Below, piece after piece: positions 1-9,607 of a DNA stretch of 64,000 bases (position 1 is the first letter of the stretch; every line of letters starts with the position of its first letter). Source of the DNA: Streptomyces sp. TG1A-8 (GTDB taxonomy: Bacteria; Actinomycetota; Actinomycetes; Streptomycetales; Streptomycetaceae); assembly GCF_030499535.1 (NCBI RefSeq), contig NZ_JASTLB010000004.1, positions 248,001-312,000 on the forward strand, read 5' to 3'. Made by a program: the position numbers and the translations under genes. The notes below the pieces were generated by a model. It saw only the letters and a list, made by a program, of their open reading frames with translations, made no database searches and had not been told where the DNA came from.

Positions 1-504
1 GCAAAACCGCCGTCCAGCAGTCCCAACAACTGCTCCGCCCTGCCCCGGTGCTGGGCGCCATCCACGCCGGTCTGGACGCGTTCCGTCGCCGAACGGCAGA
101 AAGACGTCGAGACCACTCCCATCGCCCTCGCCCAGTGGCTCGCCGAAGCACGCCGGGACGGCATCAGGGCACTGTCCCTGCTGTCGGGCGAGCGCCGCGC
201 GCGCCGCGGCCGGCCGTCGCTGGAACAGCGCCTACGGCCGCACATCGATCGTCTCGCCGCGACCTTGACCGCGTTCGTATGGGCCCTGGCCGCTCTCACC
301 TCGGGCCGCCACCCCACCGCTTCGGTCCCTTCCGGGAGCATTGGCGTCCCGGCGCCGCACCTCCCGGGCCCGGCCATCGCGGTGCCCTGCACGGTGCGGA
401 CGCGCCCAAGCCGGCCGGCACAGCCTCGAAGGGAAAACCGGGACGGCCCTCGCCTACAACACGACCGACAGGCGACCGACACGCATTCGGCTCCGGCCCA
501 TTGA
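1..504 (+). pseudogene. unrecognised coding remnant at window edge
   Basis: One reading frame stays open from the window edge to a stop at 504. A plausible protein-like stretch (LAQWLAEARRDGIRALSLLS, then an Arg-rich segment and a hydrophobic patch) lies at roughly 120-300. The first 100 bases read better in another frame, which suggests a frameshifted or truncated gene. No start with a ribosome site and no recognisable domain was seen. It is cut off on the right by the IS array that begins at 622. The function is unknown and the coding status is uncertain. Confidence 0.2.
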
Positions 505-621
505 CCGCGGCGAGGCCGCCATGTATTCGCCGACGAAGCATCCAGGAAGGGAATTCGAAACGGCAGCAGCCTCGCCTTTTCACCCGGCCGTGAGCTTCCC
601 CTGCTGTGCGGGAGGTGCTGA

Positions 622-2003
622 CTTAGTACTGCAACGACACTCCGTGATTTCCTCTGCGTTTGTGGTGGCTGATGCGGGCTCGTGCTTGGCTTCTTCTTCG
701 TCATAGTGACCATGCGAGTACGTGTCGGATGTGGTGGCGGAGGGGAGAGGAGATGCGGGTGAAGAGCCGCCGGGCTTCGTTCGTGGTCAGGGGTATGAGG
801 GGTTGATCACTGCCGGTGTCCGGGTCCCCTTTTTTGCCTCTGCCCGCAGGATGGCGAGGAAGGCGAGGGCGGCCATGGACAAGGTGATGTGCCGGTACCA
901 GGCGGTGTAGCCGCGGACTTGATAGTGATCGAGTCCGGTTTCGTTCTTCGCGGTCTGGAAGCATTCCTCGACCATCCACCGGGACCCTGCGATCCGCGCG
1001 AGTTCCTCCAACAGGGTCCCGGCCGGGCAGAAGCAGATGTGGTAGGCGAGGTCCGTGGGATCGGTGAGGCTGCGCCGTGCCAGTAACCAGTGGTCCCAGC
1101 CTTCCCGCCGCCAGGGCCGGATCGGGGCCGCCGCCCAGTCGTACTCGCGTGGCCCGTGAGCACCGTCACCGCAGCTCAGACGCGCCCAAGCGTCGTCGGG
1201 GAGTTCGCTGACCAGCTGGTGTGCGCGGGCCTGGCCGAAGAATTCCATGGTCATGACCATCTGGGATTTCGGGACGGCCAGAACATGGGGGATGTCATGT
1301 TCTTCCAGCCACATCCGGATCCGGCTCCTCTGGCCGTAGACCTCGTCGGCGGTCACCCACCCGAAAGGGATCCCCGACTCCACAGCACGCTGGAGCATCC
1401 GCAGGCCCAGGTCCGGCTGGGTGGCGAACTCGACATCGTCACCGATGCCTGCGGCCCGGCACCGCTCGCGGTCCGATATCCAGTCCTTCGGGAGATACAG
1501 CTCGCGGTCGATCAGGGCCCGCCCCCGGTCGGATCCGTAAGCCAGGAAAACTCCGATCTGGGAATTCTCGATCCGGCCGGCCGTCCCCGAGTACTGCCGG
1601 GCCACCCCCGCCGACCTGATGCCCTTCTTCAAAAAGCCCGTCTCGTCGAGGATCAAAATTCCCCGGTCGGGACCTGCGATGTGCTCCACGACCGCGTCGC
1701 GGACGTCGTCCCGCAGAGCATCGGCATCCCACAGGTAGTAGTTCAGCAGCCGCTGCATCCCCTGAGGACCGTCATCGCCGGCGGCTTCGGCCAGGGTCCA
1801 GCCGTTCTTCCGTTCCGCCTCGCTGAGCAGTCCCCGCAGATAGGACACCATGCACCGTCTCGGCTCCACCCGCCCGAAGCGTCCCGCGAACCGCGCCACG
1901 AAGTCACCGAACACACCTGACCAACCGTCAGCTATCTCGTCCACCACAAAGCGACCAACGACTACGGCCGCATCGAGTCACGGAGTGTCGTTGCAGTACT
2001 AAG
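622..2003 (-). mobile_element. IS701-family insertion sequence
   Basis: A perfect 26-bp terminal inverted repeat bounds the element, running inward from cttagtactgcaacgacact at 622 and from its complement ending at 2003. It encloses one leftward transposase gene. The outer bases are TTAG/CTAA, compatible with the YTAR targets known for the family. Its right end abuts the next IS directly. It shares family, but not sequence identity, with the element at 13944-15349. Confidence 0.9.
787..1947 (-). CDS. IS701-family DDE transposase
   Basis: The 386-residue product catalyses cut-and-paste transposition of its own element. The N-terminal third holds the family hallmark LRDDVRDAVVEHI followed by the first catalytic Asp in ILILDETGFLKKG. 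A second Asp lies in VTADEVYGQ, and the acidic C-terminal box is in WMVEECFQTAKNETGLDHY, the layout usual for IS701/IS4-like DDE enzymes. The length is close to full size for the family and no frameshift was seen, so it may be active. The long opposite-strand reading frame at 1090-1920 is a high-GC shadow. Confidence 0.92.
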   Translation of the reverse strand: MVDEIADGWSGVFGDFVARFAGRFGRVEPRRCMVSYLRGLLSEAERKNGWTLAEAAGDDGPQGMQRLLNYYLWDADALRDDVRDAVVEHIAGPDRGILILDETGFLKKGIRSAGVARQYSGTAGRIENSQIGVFLAYGSDRGRALIDRELYLPKDWISDRERCRAAGIGDDVEFATQPDLGLRMLQRAVESGIPFGWVTADEVYGQRSRIRMWLEEHDIPHVLAVPKSQMVMTMEFFGQARAHQLVSELPDDAWARLSCGDGAHGPREYDWAAAPIRPWRREGWDHWLLARRSLTDPTDLAYHICFCPAGTLLEELARIAGSRWMVEECFQTAKNETGLDHYQVRGYTAWYRHITLSMAALAFLAILRAEAKKGTRTPAVINPSYP

Positions 2004-2853
2004 ACGTCGTCTCATTTGGTGAGTCTGCGGTAGCAGATGAGGCTGCAGGCGATGGCGGTGAAGGCCAGGAAGTGCTCGGCCTTGCGTTCGTAGCGGCGGT
2101 GTAAGCGACGGCAGCCGCCCAGCCAGGACATCGTGCGCTCGATCGTCCAGCGGTGCCGGCCCAGCCGGGTGGAGGACTCGATGCTTTTGCGGGCGATGCG
2201 GTGCCGGATGCCTCGCTTGCGTAGCCAGCGGCGCAGGTGGTCGTAGTCGTATCCCTTGTCCGCGTGCAGTTTGGCGGGCCGTCGCCTGCGCGGGCCGCGG
2301 CGGGAGCGGATCGGCGGGATGCCGCGCACGAGCGGCTCGAGTGCCTGGCTGTCGTGCAGGTTCGCGCCGGAGATCCCGATCGAGAGGGGTAAACCGGTCC
2401 GCTCGGTGATCAAGTGGATCTTCGAGCCTTTCTTGCCCCGGTCCACAGGATTCGGACCTGTCAGGTCCCCCCTTTCAGGGCCCGCATGTTCACCGAGTCG
2501 ATCGCACACCGCGACCAGTCCAGATCTCCGCGCGAGCCCAGCTCGTCGAGGATGAGGCGGTGCAGCTTCGCCCAGACCCGGGCGGCACTCCACTCGGTGA
2601 AGCGCCGGTGCGCGGTCGGCCCTGAGGGGCCGAAGACCGGCGGCAACTGCCGCCAGGTACAGCCCGTCGTGGCCACGAAGATGATCGCGGCCAGCACCTC
2701 GCGATCCCCGTATCGCCGCCGACCGCCGCCCTGCGGCCGCGATGGAGCAGGCGGGACCACCCGCTCGAACAGCTCCCACAATTCATCCGGCACCATGCGC
2801 TCGACCATCACCACACCGGCAGACTACCCAGCACCCCAAATGAGACGACGTCT
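2002..2853 (-). mobile_element. IS5-family insertion sequence, copy 1
   Basis: An 18-bp perfect inverted repeat (agacgtcgtctcatttgg at 2002 and its complement ending at 2853) bounds the element. It sits directly between the IS701-family element and a second IS5-family element. Each junction reads TAA, as expected if successive insertions chose the same TA-type target. It carries one transposase split over two frames. Confidence 0.88.
2012..2814 (-). CDS. IS5-family transposase (two frames, -1 frameshift)
   Basis: The upstream frame (2814 to 2461) gives the N-terminal DUF4096-like half, starting MVMVERMVPDELWELFERVV and ending NMRALKGG. The downstream frame continues with GDLTGPNPVDRGKKGSK and the C-terminal DDE half with LHADKGYD and RWTIERTMSWL. 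The frames meet at an AAAGGGGGG run, where a -1 slip joins them in register. This arrangement is typical of IS427-type IS5 elements, which make the full transposase by programmed frameshifting. Catalytic Asp, Asp and Glu positions are all present, so it is probably functional. Confidence 0.85.
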
Positions 2854-2854
2854 A

Positions 2855-3721
2855 AGACCGTGTCCTATGTGGTGATGGCTCGTTGAGCTGCGTATGGGGC
2901 GGGGTACGTGGAGTTGGATTGTTCCGGACGGGCTGTGGGAGATCGCGAGGCCGCTGATCCCGCCGTCAAAGGTGCGGCCGCAGGGTGGCGGGACGCAGGA
3001 CACGCCTGATGAGACGCTGTTTGCCGCGATCATCTATGTGCTGGTCAGCGGCTGCGCCTGGCGGGCACTGCCACCGTGCTTCGGTATATCGAAGTCCACT
3101 GCGCATCGCCGTTTCGTGATCTGGTCGCGCGCCGGTGTGTGGGGCCGGCTCCATGAGGAGATCCTGCGCCGGCTCGACGACACGGACCTCCTCGATCTTT
3201 CCCGTGTCGTCCTCGACTCCGCCCACGTGAGGGCTAAAAAAGGGGCGAACACACAGGTCCGAGTCCCGTGGACCGGGGCAAGCCGGGTTCCAAGATGCAC
3301 ATCCTGTCGGACGCGAAGGGACTGCCCCTTCTCGTCGGCATCTCCGCGGCCAACGTCCACGACAGCCAGGCCCTGAAGCCCATGGTGCTCGGTCACCTAA
3401 CGAGACACGACCCGCACAACGGCCGGTACTTCAAGCCCCAGCGCCTGCATGCCGACAAGGCATACGACGTCCCTGAGCTGCGGAAATGGGTACGCGGCAA
3501 GCGCATCGGCGTCCGCATCGCCCGCAAGGGCATCGAGTCCAGCGAACGGCTGGGCCGGCGTCGTTGGGTGATCGAACGGACCATGTCCTGGCTGACCGGC
3601 TACCGTCGGCTCAACCACCGTTACGAACGCAATCCCCGCAACTACCTGGCCTTTCTGGGGCTTGCCGCAGTCCTCTGCTGCTACAAGCGACTCCTCAAGC
3701 CCACCACATAGGACACGGTCT
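2855..3721 (+). mobile_element. IS5-family insertion sequence, copy 2
   Basis: A 19-bp inverted repeat, agaccgtgtcctatgtggt at 2855 and its complement ending at 3721, bounds this rightward element. TAA flanks both ends. It interrupts a SARP gene on its right. A truncated, inverted copy of its last 320 bp lies at 35445-35767. Confidence 0.9.
2894..3711 (+). CDS. IS5-family transposase (two frames, -1 frameshift)
   Basis: The first frame (2894-3376) encodes the N-terminal half with WIVPDGLWEIARPLIPPS and the first catalytic Asp region VVLDSAHVRAKKGA. The second frame (open 3268-3711) continues GPSPVDRGKPGSK, LHADKAYD and RWVIERTMSWLTGYRRL. A slippery AAAAAAGGGG run at about 3236 allows the -1 shift that fuses the halves. 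All DDE positions are present. A start at 2894 gives the usual family N-terminus. Confidence 0.87.
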
Positions 3722-4088
3722 AAGCCTTTCTGGCCTCGGCGGCACGCTGTTCGTTCACTCGCACGTCCACCGCACTGTCGGGGATGCGCAGCACGTACCC
3801 GCCGCCCACCGACACAAGAACGCGGGGAGGCTCGCCATGACCGCGGTCCGGTTCCAGTACCTTGCGCAGCCGGGACGCGTACGTACGCAACACGGACACT
3901 GCGGCGGGCGGTGGATTCTCGCCCCACACCGCATCCACCAGTTCTTCCTCGGCGACCACGCGCTTTCCGCACAACAGCAGTACAGCCCGCCGCTGCGGGG
4001 ATCCCAGATTCAGCTCGCAATCCGCGAGCCAGGCCCGCACGGGGCCCAACACGGTGAACCGCAGTTTGCCTTCTCCTGGCAGGTGCAC
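3720..4088 (-). pseudogene. SARP-type transcriptional regulator, C-terminally truncated by IS
   Basis: The product begins with the SARP hallmark LRFTVLGPVRAWL and carries an OmpR-like winged helix through YASRLRKVLEPD and GGGYVLRI. It then breaks off at the start of the bacterial transcriptional activation domain (VRVNEQRAAEARKA). The stop TAG is formed at the junction with the IS5-family element ending at 3721. SARPs normally activate antibiotic or other pathway genes, but without its BTAD domain this copy should be inactive. GTG at 4088 gives the family-like start; the frame is open further up to 4289. No downstream half is seen left of the IS array, so it was deleted. Confidence 0.8.
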
Positions 4089-4328
4089 ACCGTCACGGCA
4101 GTCGCCTGGTGTCACTGCTGTGGCACCAGTTCGTCCCTGGCCGGTCCCGGAAAATCTCTCACCGAGATTTAGCGCCAATCTGGTGCCGCCCACGTTCACG
4201 GCGGTGGTCCGAGGACGGCGCAACACTTCATCGCAGTGTGCCCCATGGTCGTCGAGGATGTGGAGAATCGAACCCGGTGGGGCCGCCACCTGCGTGATGC
4301 TCGCCAGGTCACTACGCCTCTCGGCGGC

Positions 4329-5375
4329 TCACTGCCCCGCGTGCCTCGCACTTCGCCCCATCAGGTCCAGCGCGATATCGGTGATCATGTCTTCCTGACC
4401 ACCGACCATCTTTCGGCGCCCGACCTCAACGAGGATGCTGCGGGCGTCCAGTCCGTGACGTTCGGCGGCGGCCTCGGCATGGCGCAGGAAACTGGAGTAC
4501 ACACCCGCGTAGCCCAAGGTCAACGTTTCACGGTCCACCCGCACTTCGCGATCCTGGAGCGGACGGACCAGGTCGTCGGCGGCATCCATGAGCGGAAACA
4601 GGTCGCAGCCGTGCTTCCAGCCCATCAGGTCGGCCACCGCGACGAACGCCTCCAGCGGGCAGTTGCCGGCCCCCGCCCCCTGACCGGCCAAAGAGGCGTC
4701 CACGCGGGTGACACCGTTCTCCACGGCGACGACGGTGTTGGCTACGCCGAGGGCGAGATTGTGGTGGGCATGAATGCCCAGCTCGGTCGCCGGGTCCAGC
4801 ACGTCACGGTAGGCACGCAAACGGTCGCGGACGCCATCCATGGTCAGTCGGCCGCCGGAGTCGGTGACGTAGACACAGTGTGCGCCGTACGACTCCATCA
4901 GCTTGGCCTGGCGCGCGAGTTCGGCGGGCTCGGCCAGGTGGGACATCATCAGGAAACCGGCGACGTCCATGCCCAGCTCCCGCGCGGCGGCGATGTGCTG
5001 GGCGGAAATGTCGGCTTCGGTGCAGTGGGTCGCGATGCGCACCGAGGTGATGCCGAGTGCGTAGGCCTGCCTGAGGTCCTGGAGAGTGCCGATGCCGGGG
5101 AGGAGCAATGTCGTGGGCACCGCCGTGACAGTGGCCTCGACGACGGCCTCGATCCATTCCCAGTCGGTGTGGGCGCCTACCCCATAGGTGACGCTGGAAC
5201 CGGCCAGACCGTCGCCGTGGGCGATCTCGATCGCGGCCACCCCCGCCACGTCCAGGGCGGCGGCGATGGCGCGGGCCTGCTCGACGGAGTAGCGGTGCCG
5301 CACGGCGTGCATTCCGTCTCGCAGGGTGACGTCCTGGACATACAGCCTGGGCGTGCGGTCGTGCTGCGTGGTCAT
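4329..5375 (-). CDS. mhpE: 4-hydroxy-2-oxovalerate aldolase
   Basis: It cleaves 4-hydroxy-2-oxovalerate to pyruvate and acetaldehyde, the last carbon-carbon step of meta-cleavage pathways. The 348-residue protein is full length for the DmpG/MhpE class. It has the TIM-barrel start [12 protein letters not shown] with metal and catalytic residues, the metal-binding HAHHNLALG, and the C-terminal communication domain that contacts the dehydrogenase. It is the last gene of a leftward operon and overlaps the dehydrogenase gene by four bases (ATGA), consistent with coupled synthesis of the aldolase-dehydrogenase complex. Confidence 0.95.
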   Translation of the reverse strand: MTTQHDRTPRLYVQDVTLRDGMHAVRHRYSVEQARAIAAALDVAGVAAIEIAHGDGLAGSSVTYGVGAHTDWEWIEAVVEATVTAVPTTLLLPGIGTLQDLRQAYALGITSVRIATHCTEADISAQHIAAARELGMDVAGFLMMSHLAEPAELARQAKLMESYGAHCVYVTDSGGRLTMDGVRDRLRAYRDVLDPATELGIHAHHNLALGVANTVVAVENGVTRVDASLAGQGAGAGNCPLEAFVAVADLMGWKHGCDLFPLMDAADDLVRPLQDREVRVDRETLTLGYAGVYSSFLRHAEAAAERHGLDARSILVEVGRRKMVGGQEDMITDIALDLMGRSARHAGQ

Positions 5376-6343
5376 CGGACTGCCCCTTCAAGGGACGAGC
5401 GGTGTGCGGCCATGCGTTCCGCGGTACGCAGAGCGGCCGAGGTCATGATGTCGAGATTTCCGGCGTACGAGGGGAGGTAGTGCGCGGCACCCTCGACTTC
5501 CAGGAACACAGACACCTTCAGCGCTTTGTCGTCTACGGCTCCCGCGGGCAGCAGACCGCGCAGGGGGTCGTCGGGCGCGACAGCGTCGAACTGCACGTGC
5601 TGCTTGAGGCGGTAGCCGGGTACGTACGCACGGACCCTCTCCGCCATCTGCTCCACAGCGGTCCGCACGGCGTCCCGGTCGCAGTCGGAGACCAGGCAGT
5701 GCACGGTGTCACGCATGATCAGCGGCGGTTCGGCGGGATTGAGGACGATGATGGCCTTGCCGCGGGCGGCGCCGCCGACCCTCTCGATGGCGGAGGCGGT
5801 GGTCTCGGTGAACTCGTCGATGTTCGCCCGGGTGCCGGGGCCGGCCGAGCGGGAGGCGATCGAGGCGACGATCTCGCCGTAGTGCACCGGGGTGACGGCC
5901 GAGACCGCGCTGATCACTGGGATGGTCGCCTGACCGCCGCAGGTGACCATGTTGACGTTCGGGGCGTCGAGGTGGGCGTCACCGTTGACCGGGGGCACCA
6001 CGTAGGGGCCGAGGGCCGCCGGAGTGAGGTCGATGAGGGTGCGGCCGAGAGGGCGCAGCACCTCGTCGTGGTGCTGGTGGGCATGGGCCGACGTCGCGTC
6101 GAAGACGATGTCGACGTCAGTGAACTCATCCATCGCCAGCAGGCCTTCGATACCCTGGTGCGTGGTGGCGATTTTGAGGCGGCGGGCCCGGGCCAGGCCG
6201 TCCGAGTTGGGGTCGAGCCCTACCATCGCCACTGTCTCCAGGCTCTCGGAGAGCCGCAACACTTTGATCATGAGGTCGGTGCCGATGTTGCCCGAGCCGA
6301 TGATGGCAATCTTCGTGCGGACGCTGGAATCGCTGCCGCTCAC
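5372..6343 (-). CDS. mhpF: acetaldehyde dehydrogenase (acylating)
   Basis: It converts acetaldehyde from the aldolase to acetyl-CoA with NAD and CoA. The 323-residue sequence begins with a Rossmann motif, [16 protein letters not shown]. The catalytic cysteine is in [11 protein letters not shown], and the C-terminal half is typical of the DmpF/MhpF class ([17 protein letters not shown]). It overlaps its neighbours by four bases on both sides. Substrate channelling to and from the aldolase is known for this family. Confidence 0.95.
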   Translation of the reverse strand: MSGSDSSVRTKIAIIGSGNIGTDLMIKVLRLSESLETVAMVGLDPNSDGLARARRLKIATTHQGIEGLLAMDEFTDVDIVFDATSAHAHQHHDEVLRPLGRTLIDLTPAALGPYVVPPVNGDAHLDAPNVNMVTCGGQATIPVISAVSAVTPVHYGEIVASIASRSAGPGTRANIDEFTETTASAIERVGGAARGKAIIVLNPAEPPLIMRDTVHCLVSDCDRDAVRTAVEQMAERVRAYVPGYRLKQHVQFDAVAPDDPLRGLLPAGAVDDKALKVSVFLEVEGAAHYLPSYAGNLDIMTSAALRTAERMAAHRSSLEGAVR

Positions 6344-7173
6344 TTGTGATCTCCCTCTGCCAAAGTTGCGAAGGCGTGCGGACCGAAGCTGACTCGTACC
6401 GAGCCGAGGTCGGAGATACGGGCTTCGAAGGAGTCACCGGGCGAGGCGTCCGCCATCGGCCCCAACGCGCCGGTCAGCACGATGTCACCGGCGCGCAGCG
6501 GATCTCCCGCTTCGGCCAGGGTCGACGCGAGCCACACGGCGGCGTTGAGCGGTCCCCCCAGGCAGTCGCTGCCACGCCCCTGTGAAACCTTCTCCCCGCC
6601 CTTGACGAGGGTCATCCGCATGGAACGCAGGTCGACGCCGGTCAGCGGCATGGGCGAGGCGCCGAGCACGAAGAGCCCCGACGAGGCATTGTCGGCTACT
6701 GTGTCGACGATGCCGATGTCCCAGTCGGCGATCCGGCTGTCGACGATCTCCAGGGCGGGCAGCGCGAAGTCGACGGCGCGCAGCACGTCGGCCACCGTGC
6801 TCTGCGCATGCGGCAGATCCCCGCCCAGGACGAGGGCGACCTCGGCTTCGATCTTAGGCTGCAGCAGTCGGCCTGCCGGAATCACGTCGCCGTCCAATAC
6901 CGCCATGTCGGACAGCAGGGCGCCGTAGTCCGGCTGCTCGATGCCGAGTTGACGCTGGACGGACGGCGATGTCAGACCGATTTTGCGGCCGACCACCCGG
7001 TGGCCCTGAGCGAGGCGGCGCTGGATGTTGACCTGCTGAACGGCGTAAGCGGCGGCGATGTCACCTTCGCCCAGACAATCGCGTACGGGAGGACACGGGG
7101 TGCTGGTTTGCGCCGCACGCGCGAGGGTGTCAGCCACCTCGTGGACCGCGTCGGGGGAGGTTCGGGTGCTCAC
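6340..7173 (-). CDS. mhpD: 2-hydroxypenta-2,4-dienoate hydratase
   Basis: It adds water to 2-hydroxypentadienoate to give 4-hydroxy-2-oxovalerate for the aldolase. It matches the hydratase/decarboxylase (FAH-like) family: [16 protein letters not shown] near the N-terminus, metal-binding [12 protein letters not shown], and the C-terminal GALGPM turn. GTG at 7173 is preferred as start because it overlaps the stop of a 16-codon leader frame that has a strong ribosome site. GTG at 7182 is the alternative. It overlaps mhpF by four bases. Confidence 0.92.
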   Translation of the reverse strand: MSTRTSPDAVHEVADTLARAAQTSTPCPPVRDCLGEGDIAAAYAVQQVNIQRRLAQGHRVVGRKIGLTSPSVQRQLGIEQPDYGALLSDMAVLDGDVIPAGRLLQPKIEAEVALVLGGDLPHAQSTVADVLRAVDFALPALEIVDSRIADWDIGIVDTVADNASSGLFVLGASPMPLTGVDLRSMRMTLVKGGEKVSQGRGSDCLGGPLNAAVWLASTLAEAGDPLRAGDIVLTGALGPMADASPGDSFEARISDLGSVRVSFGPHAFATLAEGDHK

Positions 7174-7220
7174 GGGCACCACCAGATGGCTCGGGGCGAA
7201 CGGGTGTCAGTCGCGGACAT
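7170..7220 (-). CDS. possible 16-codon leader peptide before mhpD
   Basis: ATG at 7220 lies six bases after a perfect GGAGG. The frame reads [16 protein letters not shown] and ends in TGA that overlaps GTG at 7173 as GTGA. This is the best ribosome site in the 130-base gap between mhpB and mhpD, while mhpD itself has no good Shine-Dalgarno. Translational coupling through a leader is the simplest reading. It has no known homologue. Confidence 0.4.
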   Translation of the reverse strand: MSATDTRSPRAIWWCP

Positions 7221-7305
7221 GCGGTACCTCCGGCATGGACGAGGAAGGCAGGACGGGGCATGGTCGAGCATCGAGGCGGCGGGCGGCCGCCTCGCTGCTG
7301 GATCG

Positions 7306-8232
7306 TCAGGCGATCTCGAAGGTGGTGCCGATACCCATACCGGTGATCCACTCCCGCACCGGCTCGTAACTAGTCCAGACCAGCGGTTCGGCGACGGCGG
7401 CCAGTCCGATGAGCCAGGACCGGATCTCATGCCCGCCCGAGCCGGCGTTCTCCTCCAGACCGTCGTCACCCAAGGCCACGATCGACGTCAGGTCACCCTC
7501 GCGCAACCGGTCGAGGAACCACTGGTCCCAGTCCGCGTTGACCCTGCCGTTCGGGTCGCCGCCCATCGCCCGTACCCGCGGTTCGCGGGCCGCGGCGAAC
7601 TCGCGGACATTCTTTCGGCCATGGATCATCGCTGCGCGCCGTTCCCCTTGCACAGCGGGGTCGCGGGGGTCGTTCGGCGGCAGCCAATGTGACAGACCGC
7701 CGCTGGCCACGATCAGCACACGTCCGGCGAAGTCCGCACCGCGAATCGCCTTGCCCAGCGCTTCGCCCAGTTCGACGCACCGGCCCATGCTCGGGAGCGG
7801 CGGCGCCGCCGTATTGACGACCAGGGGCACCAGCGGTGCATCGGTGACCATGCCGTAGCTCTGCACGAGACCGTGGTCCACCGTCAATGAGTAGGACAGC
7901 GACAGGTCGAACCCGGCGTCCGAGAGGTGGTCGCGCAAGGACCACGCCAACTTCGTGGCGACCGGAAGCGAACCCTCACGGCTGCCGAAGTCGCCGAATC
8001 CGAGGGTTTCTTCGACCCCGAGTACGAACGGGGGCATGACGTCGTAGAAGTTCGCGTGGAAGTGATCCGGGCCCACCACGACGACAGCGTCCGGAGCAAG
8101 GCGCTTGACGGCCTCGCCGACCCTGGCGGCATCCGCGAGGAACCGGCCGCCCGGCTCTGGCGGGCCGTTGGGCGGGAGCAGCGTGGCGAACGGCGAGTGG
8201 GACATCGCGACAAGACCGACGATCTCGCTCAC
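7306..8232 (-). CDS. mhpB: extradiol dioxygenase (2,3-dihydroxyphenylpropionate 1,2-dioxygenase type)
   Basis: It opens a catechol ring next to the hydroxyls using Fe(II) and oxygen. It belongs to the LigB/MhpB superfamily: AMSHSPFATLLP supplies an iron-ligand His, followed by VVVGPDHFHANFYDVMPPF, the acid-base region SLTVDHGLVQ and VASGGLSHWLPP. The C-terminus (WDQWFLDRL, HEIRSWLIGLAAVAEP) resembles E. coli MhpB throughout. GTG at 8232 overlaps the hydrolase stop as GTGA, so this start is chosen over the longer open frame to 8307. The exact catechol substrate cannot be read from sequence. Confidence 0.9.
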   Translation of the reverse strand: MSEIVGLVAMSHSPFATLLPPNGPPEPGGRFLADAARVGEAVKRLAPDAVVVVGPDHFHANFYDVMPPFVLGVEETLGFGDFGSREGSLPVATKLAWSLRDHLSDAGFDLSLSYSLTVDHGLVQSYGMVTDAPLVPLVVNTAAPPLPSMGRCVELGEALGKAIRGADFAGRVLIVASGGLSHWLPPNDPRDPAVQGERRAAMIHGRKNVREFAAAREPRVRAMGGDPNGRVNADWDQWFLDRLREGDLTSIVALGDDGLEENAGSGGHEIRSWLIGLAAVAEPLVWTSYEPVREWITGMGIGTTFEIA

Positions 8233-9107
8233 GCCTGCTCCTTGTCGAGCAACAGGAAGTCGCGATGGGTACTCAGGTACTCGGCGGGCTTCTCCCACTG
8301 AGGCCAATGACCGGCGTCCTTGATCACGTGCAGCCGTGCGTTGGGCAACCAGTCCAGCAGGAGCGCGGCCTCGTCAAGGCCGCCGGTGGGATCGTTGTCG
8401 GTCCACAGCAACAGGGTCGGCGCGGTGATCAGGCCGACCCAGGGCGGGTCCCACGCGAACGCCTTGCGCACCTCGGGATCCTGCAGCACGAGCGTGTTCT
8501 CGATGGCCTGCACGAACCCCGGCCTGCTGTAGACGGCACGGCGCAGGTTCACCAGCTCGTCGGTCACCATCTCCTTGTGGTGGAACAGGAACTCCACCCG
8601 TTGGCGGACGGTCTCGTCGCTGGGATCCTGCACGGCGGCTCGGGTACTTGCCTTGAGCCGCCTCATCACATCAGGCTTGTTCGCGATGTTGCCGGGGGTG
8701 TTGAGAACGAGCCGCGCCACCCGGCCCGGCTGGTGCGCCGCCGTCCACGCCGCGACCCAGCCACCGAGCGATTCGCCCGACAGGTGTGCTGTTTCTATGC
8801 CGAGTACGTCCATCAGGCCGATAAGGTGGTCCGAGAGCACGTCGATGGTGTACGGCCGGTCCGGCAGGTCCGACCAGCCGTGCCCGACCATGTCGTAGGC
8901 GGTGACCCGGAAGTCCGCTGCCAGCCCCGCGATGTCCCGGGCGTATGCCTCCAGATGCCCACCGGTCCCGTGCAGCAGGATCAGGTCCGGGCCCCCGCCG
9001 GCGCGCAGGACCCGGGTGCGGACACCGTCCACGTCGACATGCCGCAGCTCATGGTCCACATCGGATAGCTCGGCCCAGATGCTGATGTGCTCGGGCAGTT
9101 GGGTCAT
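8229..9107 (-). CDS. mhpC: meta-cleavage product hydrolase (alpha/beta hydrolase)
   Basis: It hydrolyses the carbon-carbon bond of the ring-fission product to release 2-hydroxypentadienoate and an acid. The 292-residue protein has the oxyanion segment LILLHGTGGHLEAYARD, the nucleophile elbow LSGESLGGWVAAW, an acidic WTDNDPTGG and the catalytic His in DAGHWPQWEKP. This order is typical of MhpC/BphD enzymes. It overlaps both neighbours by four bases within the operon. Confidence 0.92.
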   Translation of the reverse strand: MTQLPEHISIWAELSDVDHELRHVDVDGVRTRVLRAGGGPDLILLHGTGGHLEAYARDIAGLAADFRVTAYDMVGHGWSDLPDRPYTIDVLSDHLIGLMDVLGIETAHLSGESLGGWVAAWTAAHQPGRVARLVLNTPGNIANKPDVMRRLKASTRAAVQDPSDETVRQRVEFLFHHKEMVTDELVNLRRAVYSRPGFVQAIENTLVLQDPEVRKAFAWDPPWVGLITAPTLLLWTDNDPTGGLDEAALLLDWLPNARLHVIKDAGHWPQWEKPAEYLSTHRDFLLLDKEQA

Positions 9108-9607
9108 GCCAGGCCTCCTTCGAACTTTGCTCGAGCCTCGTCGACCGTCGCAAGGCCGGCGCTCTGCCGCCGCCCGAGACCGAAGACGGCGAGCAGACGG
9201 GAGTTCTCAATGGTCAGGAATTCGACCGGTCGGTCCGGAGAGTCGTTGTAGTGCCGGTGCCACGTCCAGGGTGGGGTGTAGATGAAGTCGCCGGTCGACC
9301 AGGGTTCCGTCTCGTCCTCGAGGTCGGTGTGTCCGTTTCCGGAGATGACGAAGTGCACGGTCTCGTGATGGTGGCGCTGCATATCGGTGCTCAAGCCCGG
9401 CGGAATGATCTGTCGGAAGATCTCGAACGTAGTCGTGGGCAGCTTCCCCGCGATGGCGATCTTGCTCGGGTTGTGCACCTGACCTGCTGGAAGGTCTTCC
9501 AGCTCCTCAGCGTGGACCACGATCGGTGCGGCGGAAACCGGCCGTACCGTATCCGAGATCGCACCGAGGAACTCGGGCAAGCTGAAATCTGATCCGGACA
9601 GTGCCAT
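9104..9607 (-). CDS. cupin-domain protein in aromatic operon
   Basis: The 167-residue single-cupin protein has both cupin boxes: HHHETVHFVISGNGHTDLED, then GDFIYTPPWTWHRHYND. The His cluster suggests a bound metal. It is coupled to the hydrolase gene (four-base overlap) and shares one base with the SDR stop. It might be a small dioxygenase, isomerase or decarboxylase for a pathway intermediate. No close family could be named from motifs alone. A second, different cupin lies in the facing operon. Confidence 0.75.
   Translation of the reverse strand: MALSGSDFSLPEFLGAISDTVRPVSAAPIVVHAEELEDLPAGQVHNPSKIAIAGKLPTTTFEIFRQIIPPGLSTDMQRHHHETVHFVISGNGHTDLEDETEPWSTGDFIYTPPWTWHRHYNDSPDRPVEFLTIENSRLLAVFGLGRRQSAGLATVDEARAKFEGGLA

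Noticed and set aside
4236..6349. Long rightward frames opposite mhpE and mhpF
   Set aside because: They mirror the third-position GC of well-supported leftward genes and show no motif or ribosome site.
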